Position numbers and translations under genes: made by a program. Shown in pieces: positions 25,455-37,688 of a stretch of DNA of 64,000 bases. Below the pieces are notes generated by a model that was given only the letters and a program-made list of their open reading frames with translations, was not told where the DNA came from and searched no databases. The DNA is from Nymphaea colorata (Eukaryota; Streptophyta; Magnoliopsida; Nymphaeales; Nymphaeaceae), in NCBI RefSeq assembly GCF_008831285.2, contig NC_045146.1, positions 1,321,001-1,385,000 of the forward strand, in the 5' to 3' direction. Position 1 is the stretch's first letter. Every line of letters starts with the position of its first letter.

Positions 25455-27662
25455 CAGCCAGCCACATTCGCTTAAACAACGGCAACCCTCAACTCAAATC
25501 AACACTCTTCAATACCATTGAACATTCTTCAAGAATCAAACCAAGGTGTGTATATATACATGCCATCATGCCCGCCATGGAGAGTTTCATCCTTGTTACT
25601 GTTGATTGGTGGCGCCTTGTCATTACTTTTTTTGCTATGAAATTCTAATTTTATCAGCATTTGGTGATATAAATATATTTTGATGGGCCAAGTTGTTAAC
25701 TGCCAACTAATTTACTACGAAATTGTGTCAAATTAATGAGGTGATAGCAGGCCTCGAAATTCCTATCTGTCTAGCTTCTTATCGTTATTATTGTTGTCGT
25801 TATCTGACTTTGTCGTTGGTGTACTCAACGACTAATTCCTACTACTGTGGTCAGCTTTGGTATAGTGGTTGGAGATGCCCACCGATATTGTTCCCACTAT
25901 ATATATATATAAAGAGAGAGAACCCCACCACATCTTGTCTCGTTGACAAAGTGGCACGCATGACCTTGTTCATGGCCCTAATTCTTGCTACTGGAGTTTT
26001 AGTGGACTTAGTTAATTATGAGCACCAACGTGCTACTTAAATAGTTTTAAAATAAAGATGTTACTTCATGCTTCGCTTAAATCTCTCTTCCTTTGTCAAG
26101 AGAGATAAACAAGATAATTAAAGTTCCCCTTTCATGCCTAACAATATCTTAAAGTCAACAAAGCAACTCAATACGATATTAACATTGAGAAAGATCATAT
26201 ATAATATGAAAGCAGGAGAGAGAGCCCTTGCATATTGAATAGGTCAAGTGAAGCGATACTTTTTTGTTTCTCTTTTTCCCTTCTCTTGACCTGTATGTTT
26301 TTTTTCTGCACGACAGAGAAGATCATGGAGCTTCTTTTGGACTTAGCAGACCTGGTCATTGCGGGAGGTGAGGTGATGGGGACCTCTCACACTCTTCACC
26401 TACAACACCACACATCCTTTGGAGCTCTCATCTCCAGACTCCACGGTTTCGGTTTCAACAGCTCTCTCTCTCTCTCTCTCTCTGAAACCTATTTTATGAA
26501 ACCATTGCATTGCCCAGAGTTTCAATTGTTTTTATAAAGATCCTAAGAGTCATTTCTTTCTTGTTGGTTGTTTGGTGGAGAAAAAAGACGATGGCGAAAG
26601 GTTTCGGGGTGAAGTCAGATCTCTAGTACACGGATTTCACCCTTCTTGCCAAGACCACGGCCTAATTTAGTATTATTGCTTTGTGTACAGTTCGAGTACT
26701 GTTGAGGGGAACTGCTGGTTTCTTTACTGCCGTCCGCAGGCCCTCTCGTTTTCATTCACGTACACCAAATATTGCGTCGTACATTATAATGAATGAGTAG
26801 AAATTAACCACCGATTGCTCATTTTCTTTCAAGGAGTAATTTATGATACTGATTTTTGAGTCCTTGGATTCTTCTCTGATCATGCTTCACCTTTCATTGT
26901 CCTTGAGAATAAAACGCATCGCTTATATGCAGTTGGACAGGAGGTTGAATGAGAGGTAGAGTTTCCACTACCCTTCCATTTTCTGATCACATCCTTGATG
27001 TTCACTACTAGAGGCACTTGCTCTTGAAACTTACTGCACCAAAATTTTCATAGTTCCTTAGCTTTAGGATAGAAAAGAAACAAATGGGAGGACTATTCTG
27101 AACCCAATCCACAAGCAGGACACCTACTAGCTAGGAAAATACCGAGCTGTTGGGGTCTAATCTATCTTTCACAGCTACGAAAAGGAACCAAGAGGATGAA
27201 GGCGAAACATGCCTGGCCCATATGGTGGATCTCCAATCTTTGTGAAGAACAGGCTCCTGATACTATGTTTTTAAATTTTGATTAGGGTTGAAATATTATT
27301 TTTCAAATTTTTTTATATAAAACAAGTGAAATTTTCTAAAATTTACATGTAATTCTTTTTTTTTTTTTAAAAAGAAATTTTTTAAAGTGGAACCAAGACC
27401 CACGCGCTGGGCTCCACCTTAGTTGGTTCCACCCCCTGAAGCACCCACTTCATCCAAGGGGATGAGATGACCCCGCAAATCTCCTTAAGGTTCAAGCACT
27501 CATCAACCGAGAGGTGGAGAGTAAACAATACATTCCCATAGTCCACACTTGATAAGAGAAGATAGAGAAATCCATAGTTTCAAGACTCGTATCAGAACCC
27601 TCAAAGTTTACCATTAGCAACGGACCATCTAACATGACGCCCTATGCATATACTTGGTCCTG
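22450..27662. other. Intergenic; microsatellites and diffuse repeats
   Basis: No gene is supported. The stretch holds a duplicated TA/TG unit at 23,464-23,530 and a fragment with GGCAACTGGCCCCAC near 24,980 that is like the hAT-like miniature ends. It also has a dispersed GATCCATTCCTAATCAGATT-type block at 25,090-25,340, a (TA)n(GA)n tract at 25,377-25,452, and a CT tract at 26,460-26,483. Open frames in this stretch are short and of low complexity. Confidence 0.5.
25377..25452. repeat. (TA)n(GA)n compound microsatellite
   Basis: About 48 bp of TA repeat with one TG interruption, then 28 bp of GA repeat. Its organisation matches the repeat in the DCD-gene intron. Confidence 0.95.
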
Positions 27663-29165
27663 TTAGTAGAGGCCTACAGGCCCTTGTTCAATCAAATGGG
27701 CTATGTTCAAAACTAACAGCACACAGGCTCTCTCCTTCATATTGCCTAGGAAAAGAGGGGACTCCAAATAAGTCACTGGCAGTTCCTTAGCCTGCCATCC
27801 CAAGCAATCTCCAATATCCCCTAACAGTTGGCCATTGACATTCAAAGGAGTGAAGGAAGATTTACAAGGAGGCCCTACTTTATTCTTCCCCAACTCGTTA
27901 AGCGGCTGTTTGATGGTAGAGATGTGCACCACGATGTGCTTCACAGACCTTTCTGCCTTGATATTCCTGTTGAAGATTTCCGTGGCCAGCACAAACAGGT
28001 AGGGCAAGAGAGGATCGCCTTGCCTTAGGCCTCTGTGACTATCAAAGAATCTCCCTCCCTTTCAATTGACCAACATAGCAAAAGACACGAACGAAACACA
28101 AGCTATAATTCTGCAAACCCATGTGCTCTCAAAGCCTAGGAACAACATTGCTTTTCTAAGGAAATTCCAATTAACCCTATCATATGCCTTAACTGGGTCA
28201 ACTTTAACAAGGACGAAGGCCCCACTATGCTTTCCCAAACTGTTAGCCAATTCATGGGCCAATAGCACTATTAGAGAGGAAGACGCCTTGCACATCTCTC
28301 ACAATTATCCTTAGAATATTCCTCGTTCTGCAAATCATAATTTTTGATATAAACTTGAGTTACAAAGAGCAACTCACTTAACATCTTTGACGTCTTTAGC
28401 ACCTTTGAACTTAAGAATAAGAGCAATGTGCCCCCTACTGACTTTACGAACTATTTTACCAGTCTTGAAGAAATCCTTCACAGCTTCACACACATCTTGA
28501 CCAACAGTGTTCCAATAAATTTTGAAGAAACTAGCAGGGACCCCATCCGGCCCTAGAGCTTTGTGACTCACACTACTAAACACAATCCCGTTTGATTTCA
28601 GTATCTTTGATGAACAATAACAGCAAGTTGTTCTCTTCTCTGCTGACCTTCGGGCCTTCAGCCACAAAGTCGAAGAGAGAGCCATCTGAGCCACCTTTTG
28701 CCTAAAACCCCTTGAAATAGGCAGAATTAGATTCCAACACCTATGTAAGCCCACTGCACACGTTGTTCCCAGGCGTGATTTCATCAATAGCGTTGTTACT
28801 TCTCCACGCAGATGCACGCGATTGGAAGTAATTAGTGTTCCTATCTCCCTCTCGAAGCTAGCTAGTTCTAGATTTCTATCACCACAGAGGAGCTTCCTCC
28901 TTTAATGAATCATCTCACTCTTGTCTGAGGACCCATTCCAAGTTAACATCCCAATGTTTCACAACTTGAATTTGATCTTGCACCGTCTGCATTTCCACCA
29001 TCAACAGATTTACACACGTATGAATATTTCCTTAGACCGATCGGATCCACCAAGAGAGTGTTTTACGGGTAGTTTCCAACTTCTGTACTAAGCTAATCAT
29101 TCTACAACTACGGATTCTTTGGTCCCACGCCTTCTGGACTCTCTCTAGACTCCCCTCTCTAAGAG
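27663..29165 (-). mobile_element. Decayed L1-type LINE, ORF2 remnant
   Basis: Minus-strand pieces of a non-LTR retrotransposon ORF2 in the expected order. From the right they are: a helical linker (AWDQRIRS...KLETTRKTLSWW, 29,140-29,035), the motif EGDRNTNYFQSRA (about 28,845-28,805), and RT block 1-2 (KALGPDGVPASFFKIYW, 28,565-28,515, and GHIALILKFKGA). Next come HELANS and VKVDPVKAYDRVNW (28,220-28,170), which keeps the first catalytic Asp, then GLRQGDPL.PYLFVLATEIF near 28,020-27,970. The last is LPVTYLESPLFLGNMKE (27,785-27,735). Frames are broken by stops and shifts, and the FADD block expected between the last two motifs is missing. It is inactive. The 3' end may extend below 27,663 but is not recognisable. 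Confidence 0.85.
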
Positions 29166-30432
29166 CAACAATTGAAATATTTGAAGATGCCCCAACAATT
29201 ATATGAATATATATAAAAATAAATAAATAAACAAATAAATAAATAAATAAATATATATATATAGGACACCAAATTTTCGTCACAGTATGGTTAACAACGA
29301 AAATGCCTCTGATTAATAAAAAAAACTGTTTATAAGAATAAAAAAGAAAACACAAAAAATTAAGAGTCTAAAAAGGACATCGCTTTTTAAATAATTTTCA
29401 AAATATCCCAACTCCCTACCCTTTTCCTTTTTGCCTATATATGTTGCATACACTAAAAGTGCAAATAATATATATATACAATCGTCATGATGGTTTATAA
29501 TGCATTTAACAATAATTTGTAATGTTTTTAGTGACAGTTCTTAATTTTGAATCATTAGACAACATCCAGCACATGCTGGATATATCCTGTACAATGAATT
29601 ATTGCATGTTGGGTAAGCAGAAGTCCATATTGGTCGGATGGATGGACCGTGACCCAATTCCAGCCGGATTTCGGTCGATCGACTGAACAGTACCGACTTT
29701 TGAATCCGCGGGTTCCACTTCCGGTGGATCACCGGCGGCTGCCTAACGTAATCGTTGCTTGGGCGACCAGCATCAACACTTTCCGTAGCTGTTGTGGAAT
29801 ACCCTCATCGTCCTCCTTCGTCAACAACGGTTTTGTTGAGAGAGACTAACATAATGGTAATGCTTTTTCATTGTTTCTCTATTGATAGAAATTGATATCG
29901 GAAAAATTTTAAATCCCTATTCTTAGGCATGAGCGTGCAGATTGTTTTAGTTTGGCCATAGCCTTTTCTTAAGTTTCCAAATTAACTATGCATTTTGAAC
30001 TTTTCAAGTGATTAAACCTTCAATTGTCCACAGCCTAAGAAGCGCTGTAAAGCTTGAACAGCAGGAAACACTACACATAAGCTTGAAATGATCTGACAAC
30101 GTTTGGCAGCGCAGCAAAAGCAGTTCAAATTGTTCATGCTAACAAATAGATGCTGTGATTTCTTACCCAAGTCATATAGTACTTCAATAATGTCCACACA
30201 CCAATGTTGCCGTACCTGCGCTAAAAGTGAGTACTTGGAGTCTTGGACAGACTTGAGTACTTTTTTGATCAAAACTGATCCAAATTGCTTACTTTTATGG
30301 TATTTAATTTTTTTCCACTTAGTTTTCATTTTATTTTTAGAGTTATTGTTTATTAACAAGTAATGTTTTTATTTAAAATCACTTGTTTATTTAAATGTTG
30401 CTTTCATTTTGATTTTTTTTTGGGTATTATTT

Positions 30433-30464
<32 letters not shown>

Positions 30465-30792
30465 CATCTTGCCATGTTCCTGTACCCACATTTTTTGTAA
30501 AGTTGCTGTGTCCATAACCATAATGCCTGGTAGAGCATTCAATGTCCATGTTCTTATTCATTTTATGCATGCTCCATAATGCATACACATGGAATCAAAC
30601 TATGGTATCTAAAAAGAGTTCTTGGGCAAGTAAATCTCCCACTAGCATAATTTTCTTTGCATCTTTTTGTTTATTGTGCCCAATTGCATTTTCCCACAAC
30701 TAAATGTGTCAATTGCGATTCAAATCTTATGATGAACAGACGGGAAATTGTCGTCATCTTGTGCTCACTTTGTGCACCACATTTACCATTCC
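29166..30792. other. Intergenic, nothing recognised
   Basis: A+T-rich sequence with an AAAT-type run near 29,217-29,250 and a TG/TA microsatellite at about 30,436-30,465. Several frames of 60-115 codons are open (for example 30,359-30,012 minus), but none resembles a known family. Confidence 0.4.
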
Positions 30793-30951
30793 CTGTTCTT
30801 CAAAATCTTTGCCTGTCTTAATGAATCCTGCAACCAATGCCCTTGGTAATGGAGCTAGCCACTCATCTCTACTGAAGTGTGAGGGAATTGCACTCAAAAC
30901 ATTGTTGAAGAGATTCTCCTTTGAGTACATTGCTTCTACTGATCCATTGTC
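30793..30951 (-). pseudogene. Protein phosphatase 2C exon relic
   Basis: The minus strand encodes about 53 residues, including YSKENLFNNVLSAIPS and RDEWLAPLPRALVAGFIKT, ending near KDFEEQ. This matches one internal segment of a plant PP2C subgroup whose members carry NGS-A-IY-KENLLNNVL and RALVAGFVKTDKDFQE. The expected DG(H/M)-type metal-binding segment just before it has become YWDNGS. The downstream TSGTTVTF segment is not in frame, and no other PP2C exon was found nearby. I read it as a single-exon relic left by a transposon or segmental capture. Confidence 0.6.
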
Positions 30952-31089
30952 CCAATACAAGGACAGAAGACGTTTATCAGACATGCTCAGAACACATTTG
31001 CATACAAACAAAAAAGGTCTAAATAAGACATCTCCAACAGTGCAATGAGTCACTGCCAACATCCTTTAAACCCAAAAATTTTTAGAAGC

Positions 31090-31440
31090 CATTCTTATTC
31101 ATCTCATTGTTCGAGGATGGAATGATATGATTCTAAGAAACTTAAAATTCTTACTCTTTAGAAATAGGAATTGCTTTATCAAACAAAGAATTGTGATTCT
31201 GGAATTATAGGCTCATTCTTGAATCATGAGAATTTTAAAATTTGTTCATATCTCTTTAGGGCACATTATGTCATCAATTCTAGAATTTTAATTCACGTTT
31301 TATCAAATACACATCATTAACAATTCTACCAATGATGAAATTTTCATTCCAAATTTCAGTTTAAGATGGAATTTTATTTCTAGAATTTTAATATTCTGGA
31401 ATCAAAATTCAAAGCCATCAAACACCCTCTTAAGGTTAAA
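31090..31440. mobile_element. AATTCTAGAATT-rich inverted-repeat element
   Basis: The sequence is dominated by near-palindromic words such as TCTAGAATTTTAAT and GGAATCAAAATTC and ends CATCAAACACCCTCTTAAG. The same family recurs at about 55,530-55,888, ending CATCAAACATCCCTTAA. It has no coding capacity. The ends fit a MITE-like element, but I could not fix a target duplication. Confidence 0.5.
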
Positions 31441-33112
31441 AAAAAAAAAAAAACCAACGTAAGGCAAAACTTCGAGCATTCTTATTTGGAAAATAGGAGT
31501 TTGCATCTAGGAATGTCGATCATTGCATATGATCTTCGACGGACTCGATTCTGAATCTTTCAGTCCAGTTTATTTCACTTTCTGCTTGACTCAAATAATT
31601 GAACAAAACAATTTATCACATTTCATTTCCAGATTCCATTTTCTTTCATGCTATTAGTGACGAAATTCGGAAGCAAAGATCTTTTTCCAGAAAGGAAGAC
31701 TGTTGATCAGATTACTAGCAATACATAACATCATCATAAAGAAAGGACTAAATTTTGTGTAAAAGGAATCAACTTAAAAAGCAAAGGCGCATCCTTACAT
31801 GCTCATCCAAAAGCAACGAAACTCCGGCTCTCACTGAATTCATGTAACACAACAACTAATTCCAAAAATTCAACACCAAAATCAACGTGGTTGTATCAGG
31901 AAAAATCCGCAGAAACCAGCCAATCTACTCAATCCAACCGCTGGAAAAGCCGAAACCCATTGCCCGGTAACACCACCTTCAACAGAGCGAAGTCCTTCCC
32001 CTTCTTGCTCTGGCTTGCTTGACCACGCAGAATATCCGGCTTCTCCACCTTCTCGCTCGTGAAAGAATCTGCATGTGGGAGTTTGTCTTAAAGCCCTATG
32101 AAATCCTCATATGCTTCGTAATTGTGATAGACTTCATGCTCACCAAGCATATCTGATCGGATGCAAGCTGTTCCACCAACAGAATTCAGAAAAATTCGTG
32201 TCCGACGGCGAGCAAAAGCCAAGAAAGAACCCATAGAGAACCTGAAATTTGCACGACAGAGAACTCAACCCTTATGTTCCAACTCTTTCCATGTGATGAT
32301 GAGCAGAAGCCCTAAGCTGGACACTTTTGAGATTACGGGCCTCTACTACGTGTTCTGCGATTGCGCCACTTCTCTGACAGATGTTTTCGAATGCTGTCAC
32401 TGTTACTATTGTGACACTTTTTGAGTCAAGGCTGTTACCTACATACATGACTCAATATAATGTTTGTAAGATACTGTTGGGTGAGCAGGAGGTGCATTTT
32501 ATTCTATCGTTCAGCTGATAGCAGAAGCCCCCACTTTTCTTCCTAAGATAGGAAGCTTACTTTGGGTGTATCGGTTGGGTGATGCCTTCGCTTTAACATG
32601 TATATTGAAAACTATGCTTTAACTTGTATAATGATACTTTTTCTTTCAAAATATAGGAAAACAAACACTGACGGCTTACCAAATTGTACCAACCCCTTTG
32701 GGGTTCTAATACAAATACAATATTTTCCCACATAGAAATCTACTCTTAGTCCTAATAAGCACCAATCCCACATAGAAATCTAATAAGCACCAACTGATGT
32801 GAACAATTTTCCCGCAGATTCAGAAATTAAATCTCATGGGGCTTAAACAAGTATTGAATTTGATCTCTAGTTCATGAATTTTCGTAGCCATGCTAGGTTC
32901 AAGTGGCAGGTCAAAATGTTGGAAGTTTTTTTTTTTTTTTTTCCTTAATAGCTTTTCCAAATCTGAGCTTGTATGTACTTTATTTGCCTCTCTGGCTTCA
33001 AACAAAGACAGAATATATACAACCCAAAGGGGTTCCAGTCAATGAAGCTAAAATGCCTCTTGCACCACTCTTATTGCATGCCTAAGCAGCATGAGGTGAT
33101 TAGAGTTACAAA
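31441..33112. other. Intergenic; exon-like minus-strand segment
   Basis: No confident gene. On the minus strand, 32,066-31,930 reads EKVEKPDILRGQASQSKKGK, continues through KVVLPGNGFRLFQRLD and ends at a stop. It is preceded by CACATGCAG, a possible 3' splice site, and farther upstream by MLGEHEVYHNYEAYEDF. I do not recognise it. It may be a small gene relic. The rest is A+T-rich. Confidence 0.35.
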
Positions 33113-33271
33113 CAGTGGTGTAGCCACAGGTGTGGGCAGCTGTCCCCACAAAAATCCTTTAGTTATTGTTGTCTTAAATGATTTACTCACTTATATATAG
33201 TGCCACTATAACAGTTAGAGTTTTTTGAATTAGTGCCCCTCAACCAAAAATTTCTGGCTGCTGCTCCATTA
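33113..33271. mobile_element. hAT-like MITE with 8-bp target duplication
   Basis: A 159-bp element flanked by perfect GTTACAAA duplications (33,105-33,112 and 33,272-33,279). The left end, CAGTGGTGTAGCC, pairs with the right end, GGCTGCTGCTCCATTA, as imperfect inverted repeats. The subterminal word GTGTGGGCAGCTGTCCCC is shared, in either orientation, with the elements at 35,328, 42,323, 46,356 and 54,284. Eight-bp duplications and CA-starting ends are typical of hAT transposons. It is non-autonomous. Confidence 0.8.
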
Positions 33272-33279
33272 GTTACAAA

Positions 33280-34878
33280 CCAAAATATTGTGCCACTCTA
33301 ACTGTTGCACGTCACGTCCATGCGGTGCCTTTTTCTTTCTTTTTTTGTTTTCATTTTTCTTCAATTAGATTCATGTTCATAATTTTTCATTTTTTTTTAT
33401 AAAGGAAAACAATAAATGTTGGGTTCCAATCTCCGAGACAAAGTTCAAACGTGCATCCGATACAGTCAGATCCAATTTGGTTCATATACAATGCATGGGT
33501 CGATTGGCTTGGGTCTGATATCCATATAAATTTCTGTCCAAACCTTGTGTTGCACATTCTGGTAGATCCAAATAACATCTGATTGGATTTTTTTTTTCTC
33601 ACGCCCAATTAATAGCTGGGTTAAAATGCGGGAGAATGGACTTCCCTTTGCAGATTCTGTTCATCTCATTTGGTAAACAGACAGAGCCTATGTTTCACTG
33701 GCGCGGGCTGGTTCGATCCAGATTAAACGGGTCAGATCTAGTGTCATTGTTTGCATCTCGAATTTTTTTTATTGGTTTTTGTAGTGCTTCAAAAAAATGA
33801 GATTTTCTTTTGAAAATGTGTAGAAAATTGATTTTTTTCGTTATAAAAGAGTGGTCAGCTTCGTTTTAGGCTTTCAAAAAACATATTTTGGTACATAAAT
33901 CAAAGGAGAGATCTGCGCATGCGCGCGCGATGCTTGTAGCACCAGACTTTGTTGTTTTTTGAAGTTGATTTTGGATTTCGAGTTTGAAACACTAAATTTG
34001 GATTTAAACTTAGGTTTAGAAATTCATTTTGTATCGAATAGTCACAAATTTGTTTTAAATCCAAATAATAAAATAATGGCCCCTTTTTTTTTTGAAAAAT
34101 TTAGGGTGATAACAGTTGTGTTGTTTAATTGTCACTTTTTTGCTGTCATGAATTCGTTTCTGATTCGGATGAGTTACAAAGTTTAGTTTCTCATCAGTTT
34201 TTGCATCTATCTAGCGGTTCCGGATCTAATCCTGGGTTGCCTTCTTGGGTAGTTTTCAATTGCTTTCTATAATTTGCATTAAAGATGGGAAGAAATTGGA
34301 TCTTGTCATCTTGAAGCATGTTAAAATCTCAATTTTGGTGGGTCTAAATGAACCCGCGAGATCCATCATAATTTTGTCATCGTAATTTCTCGTCTTGGAT
34401 ATTGGCGTATAGCAGATCCGTAAAATGACCCGGTCTGGTAGTAGCGTTTTATATCTTTCATAGACGACACATATGCATGTTATGTTATGCATACATTTTG
34501 GAATATGAATGTGTGTTTTGTAATTTTTTTGATTAAATTATCTTTTGACTAGGTATATTTGTTATTATTACTATTATTTTTTTGTGGAGTGTCAATTTGT
34601 CAATTGTTTTATAAAACCTAAGCACTCATTCATAAAATATCAAAACTTGAGGAATTATGGCTAAACTTTAAATTTTAAAAATATTTCAGAATGAGACTGA
34701 TCCCTGTCGCAAGATTTTGATCAGACGTACAAACTAAGAAGAGTATTTAAAAGAATTGAAATTTTGGTTGCAGTCCATGATCCGATTGCTGATCTCAATT
34801 TGTTCAAATCAATATTTCACAACAGCGAGATTCCGTCAAATTTAAGACCCAACCTTTACCATGTAGGAGTTGAAATCA
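33280..34878. other. Intergenic A+T-rich sequence
   Basis: No gene is seen. 33,420-33,580 contains diffuse GATCCAATTTGG / TCAGATCC words of the dispersed element type seen at the left edge. The remainder has T-rich runs and short frames without recognisable products. Confidence 0.4.
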
Positions 34879-35050
34879 GCCGGCTGCTGGATGTTGCAGC
34901 ATGGCGAAATATATGAGAATTAACCATTTCTTAAAACGCCATGCGATAGATATGCTGCCGGTGGTTTATGGTGTTTTTAGCGACGGTTTATGTTGCATTT
35001 AGCCACGGTTTTTAAATATTTAGTGCATCCGGCAATATCCGACAGCGGGC
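34879..35050. mobile_element. Inverted-repeat element (ACCATAAACCG family)
   Basis: The ends GCCGGCTGCTGGATGTTGC and GCCCGCTGTCGGATATTGC (complement of the right end) are imperfect inverted repeats. The interior has TTTAGCGACGGTTTATG and TTTAGCCACGG, the family hallmark. It is about 172 bp and has no open frame. Confidence 0.6.
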
Positions 35051-35327
35051 AAATTTCAGTTTCCCGCAAAACATGATACCTACGTAGATGAAATGTAAAC
35101 TATTAGCCTTTCAACGATAAGTATTGAAGATTAGGGGTACCAGCAGACCCGCACCAATTCATTCCATTGCTCGTAAAAATGTGATTGTAGTCCCAAAATA
35201 TTCTTCAGAATTGGGAGCAGTAGAGGACACACCTTAGATGCAAAAAGAGCTCTCTCAAATGGCTGTGCATTTAACTTGTAGCCAAACTTTGGATATTCAG
35301 GCAACTTTTACATCCTTTTTCTAAGTA

Positions 35328-35487
35328 GCAGAGCCACATGTGACTATGTGTGGACAGTTGCCCCTTCAGACATATTGTTCTCAAATGAATATTTTTAAAT
35401 ATTTGCTATGTCATGCATATGAATGCCCTTTCAAACATGAAAATCTGTGAAGCGTGCCCCCTTCTGAAAAATTTATGGCTCAACCAC
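35328..35487. mobile_element. hAT-like MITE, diverged copy
   Basis: Begins GCAGAGCCACATGTG with GTGTGGACAGTTGCCCC close by, and ends TTATGGCTCAACCACGG. Length and order match the copy at 33,113. No clean 8-bp duplication remains. Confidence 0.5.
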
Positions 35488-35759
35488 GGGCTCAAAGTTT
35501 CTAGCTCATGCGCTACTTGTATCTTGCTTAGAAGGAAAATAAGGGCAGCTGCGGTTGAGTGAACACTTAGTTTCCTTACCTTTTCCTAACTACAGAATAT
35601 AAGAACTCACAAGAACTGGTATGAACAACCCAATAAGAGCTTAGTCTTATAGTTTGTTGATGAAAAAAAGAAAAACCTGCGCAAGGCTGAAGTGCATGTG
35701 TTGCGCTCAAGTGCATTCCACAATTGCTCATATTATCATATGAGGTTTAGTATTAGACA

Positions 35760-35954
35760 GGGCCGGAGCGAGGATTTTTTTCTAAGGGCAGGCCAAACGG
35801 TTCAACGAACTTATCAGGGTAAAGTCAAACTAAACGCGAATCCAAAAAACACATTACGCAACTAAAAATTTTCAATTTTTTTAATATAATTTTTTTTTTC
35901 AATTAGCTAGGGTGAGGCCATGGCCTAGGCAGGCCCCCTCCCTCTGCCCCCACG
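35760..35954. mobile_element. Mutator-like MITE with perfect 9-bp target duplication
   Basis: A 195-bp element flanked by identical TATTAGACA (35,751-35,759 and 35,955-35,963). The left end is GGGCCGGAGCGAGGATTTTT. The right end in complement is GGGGGCAGAGGGAGG, matching at about 11 of 14 positions. Nine-bp duplications are typical of Mutator-like elements. It is non-coding, with relatives at 15,753 and 48,593. Confidence 0.75.
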
Positions 35955-36136
35955 TATTAGACATAATCGCGAATAAGACGTTGAACAACCCGGTTAATGA
36001 GTTGGGGTTAATTGAGAACCTTCAGGAGAAAGGTCAGCAGCTCTGTGTTTTGTATTTCTCTCTCTTTTCGGCATATATAAATGTAAATACAAATACAAAT
36101 ATAAATACTTAGGAAAATTGAAATACGTTAGCTATT

Positions 36137-36302
36137 GGATGCTGCCGGATGGCCAAAAATTTAAAATACCATGGCTGGAAAAACCGTAGTCGAAACCACC
36201 AAAAACTGTCATTATACTATAAGCAGATGCTAATACCCATGCGGCAACTGTTTTTCGGTGATGGTTTTCAAATTTTATCTATTTGACAACATTCCGCAGC
36301 CG
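36137..36302. mobile_element. Inverted-repeat element (ACCATAAACCG family)
   Basis: Left end GATGCTGCCGGATGG. The right end, CATTCCGCAGCCGG, is its imperfect complement. The interior contains AAAAACCGTAGTCGAAACCA and a TTCGGTGATGG word. It is a diverged member of the family at 34,879. Confidence 0.5.
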
Positions 36303-36539
36303 GAAACATCCTAAGCTTCTTAGATCCATTCTTCTGCCTGTATTTTGTGATTCATTTTTCATTTATACCTTGTTATGTTTTGCTTTTATTTTCGTTTTTG
36401 CCCCTTTCGGGATGAGCGTGAGGCTAACAGAGCACAGCTCGAGAAAGACCTAAAAACTCTAGAGTATTGGGCTGCGCCTAGACCTAGGTGAGGTATTGTA
36501 CATACACCCGTCAATTAGAGTATTGTTTATGGTTTAGGA

Positions 36540-36618
36540 TAATAGTACGTATAGGAATCAAACAAGCGAACGCGTCTTTTATGCGACCTTCTGCCTGACC
36601 AGCTATGCTATACCCCTT
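36540..36618 (-). mobile_element. SINE copy with good A- and B-boxes
   Basis: On the minus strand it starts AAGGGGTATAGCATAGCTGG (36,618 downward), which contains the A-box TAGCATAGCTGG. TCAGGCAGAAGG follows, and then GTTTGATTCC, a B-box near 36,562-36,553. This is the best-preserved head of the family. The body may continue to about 36,400, where GCTCATCCCGAAAGGGGC lies, but its end is not defined. Confidence 0.6.
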
Positions 36619-37688
36619 GAATCCTTTTCTCTCTCTTCACTTACTTAAATGTATATTTTGATTTTTTGAACCTTTTCCCTCCAATATCAGATTTTTAAGG
36701 ATTAAGTCCATTATTTTTAAATATAAAAAGAAAACAAAAAAGTTTTTGTCCACTCTGTGAGAGAAGGGGAAGGTGGATGCATATTTCTAACATAAACATC
36801 TTTTTCCAAGTCCCGTTATATATCTAATCAGGGTTTTGTCATTTACTCAAGGTTCTGAGCTCTAGTTGGACCCCATTTGGGTGGGGCTAACAGAAAATCT
36901 TGAAAATCTGTACTGTGATGATGTTTGAATGACTTTTATACAACAGTGTCCTTCTCATCTTCATATTAATGAGTTGATGAAGCAGTCAAACATGCTTTAC
37001 CGAAGAAGGAAAAATAAGAAGAAAAAAACAAGAGTTGCTAGCTAGTGATTAAAGGAGTACATTGTGATATTACCAGAGTTCAGCAGCTAGCTTGCAAACA
37101 TATAAAGTTGGTCTTCTCAGTGGATCTGATTAGAATGGGATATTCTTAGCTATGTCTACTTTTTTGGATATTTACATACTTAGATTCAAATTCGGATTTG
37201 AATATCATGAATGAAGAAAAGTCATATATATGAAATCTGATTTCACAATCTGAATTCAATCTGAACCCGATTTTGCATTCATATTCAAACTTGAATCGTA
37301 ATTTTGTACTGAATCTGGCTCATTTTCAAAATTTTAAGGCATTGGATGGATTGGACGTCATTTCTTAAATTCGAATTAGATCTATTTCCTTAATTGGATA
37401 TTAATTTTTCTTTTTTCATATCTGATTTTTTTGGATTGATTCGTTTAGATATCAATCCAAATTGGATATATTGATCACTGCATGAGTGCATTGCAACCTC
37501 TTTCTGTTTTTCATATAGCTGGGAAACCATTCTTTTGGGGTGAATGATCTAACAGCTCAGGTTTAGTTAGGTATTATGCTTACAATCGCTTCCTCAACAA
37601 CATAGAAATACAAGGAGAAGGAAGGCCCATTGAACCCCCACAATTAAACATTCACACCACAACAATCTTTAACTTCTGCTGACAGTTA
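36619..37688. other. Intergenic; dispersed GAATTCAAATC-type repeat
   Basis: No gene. 37,130-37,480 is a copy of the A+T-rich dispersed element (GATTCAAATTCGGATTTGAA and similar). The rest is unique A+T-rich DNA. Confidence 0.45.

Noticed and set aside
27828-28314. Plus-strand frames over the LINE near 28 kb
   Set aside because: They are antisense to recognisable reverse-transcriptase motifs on the minus strand.
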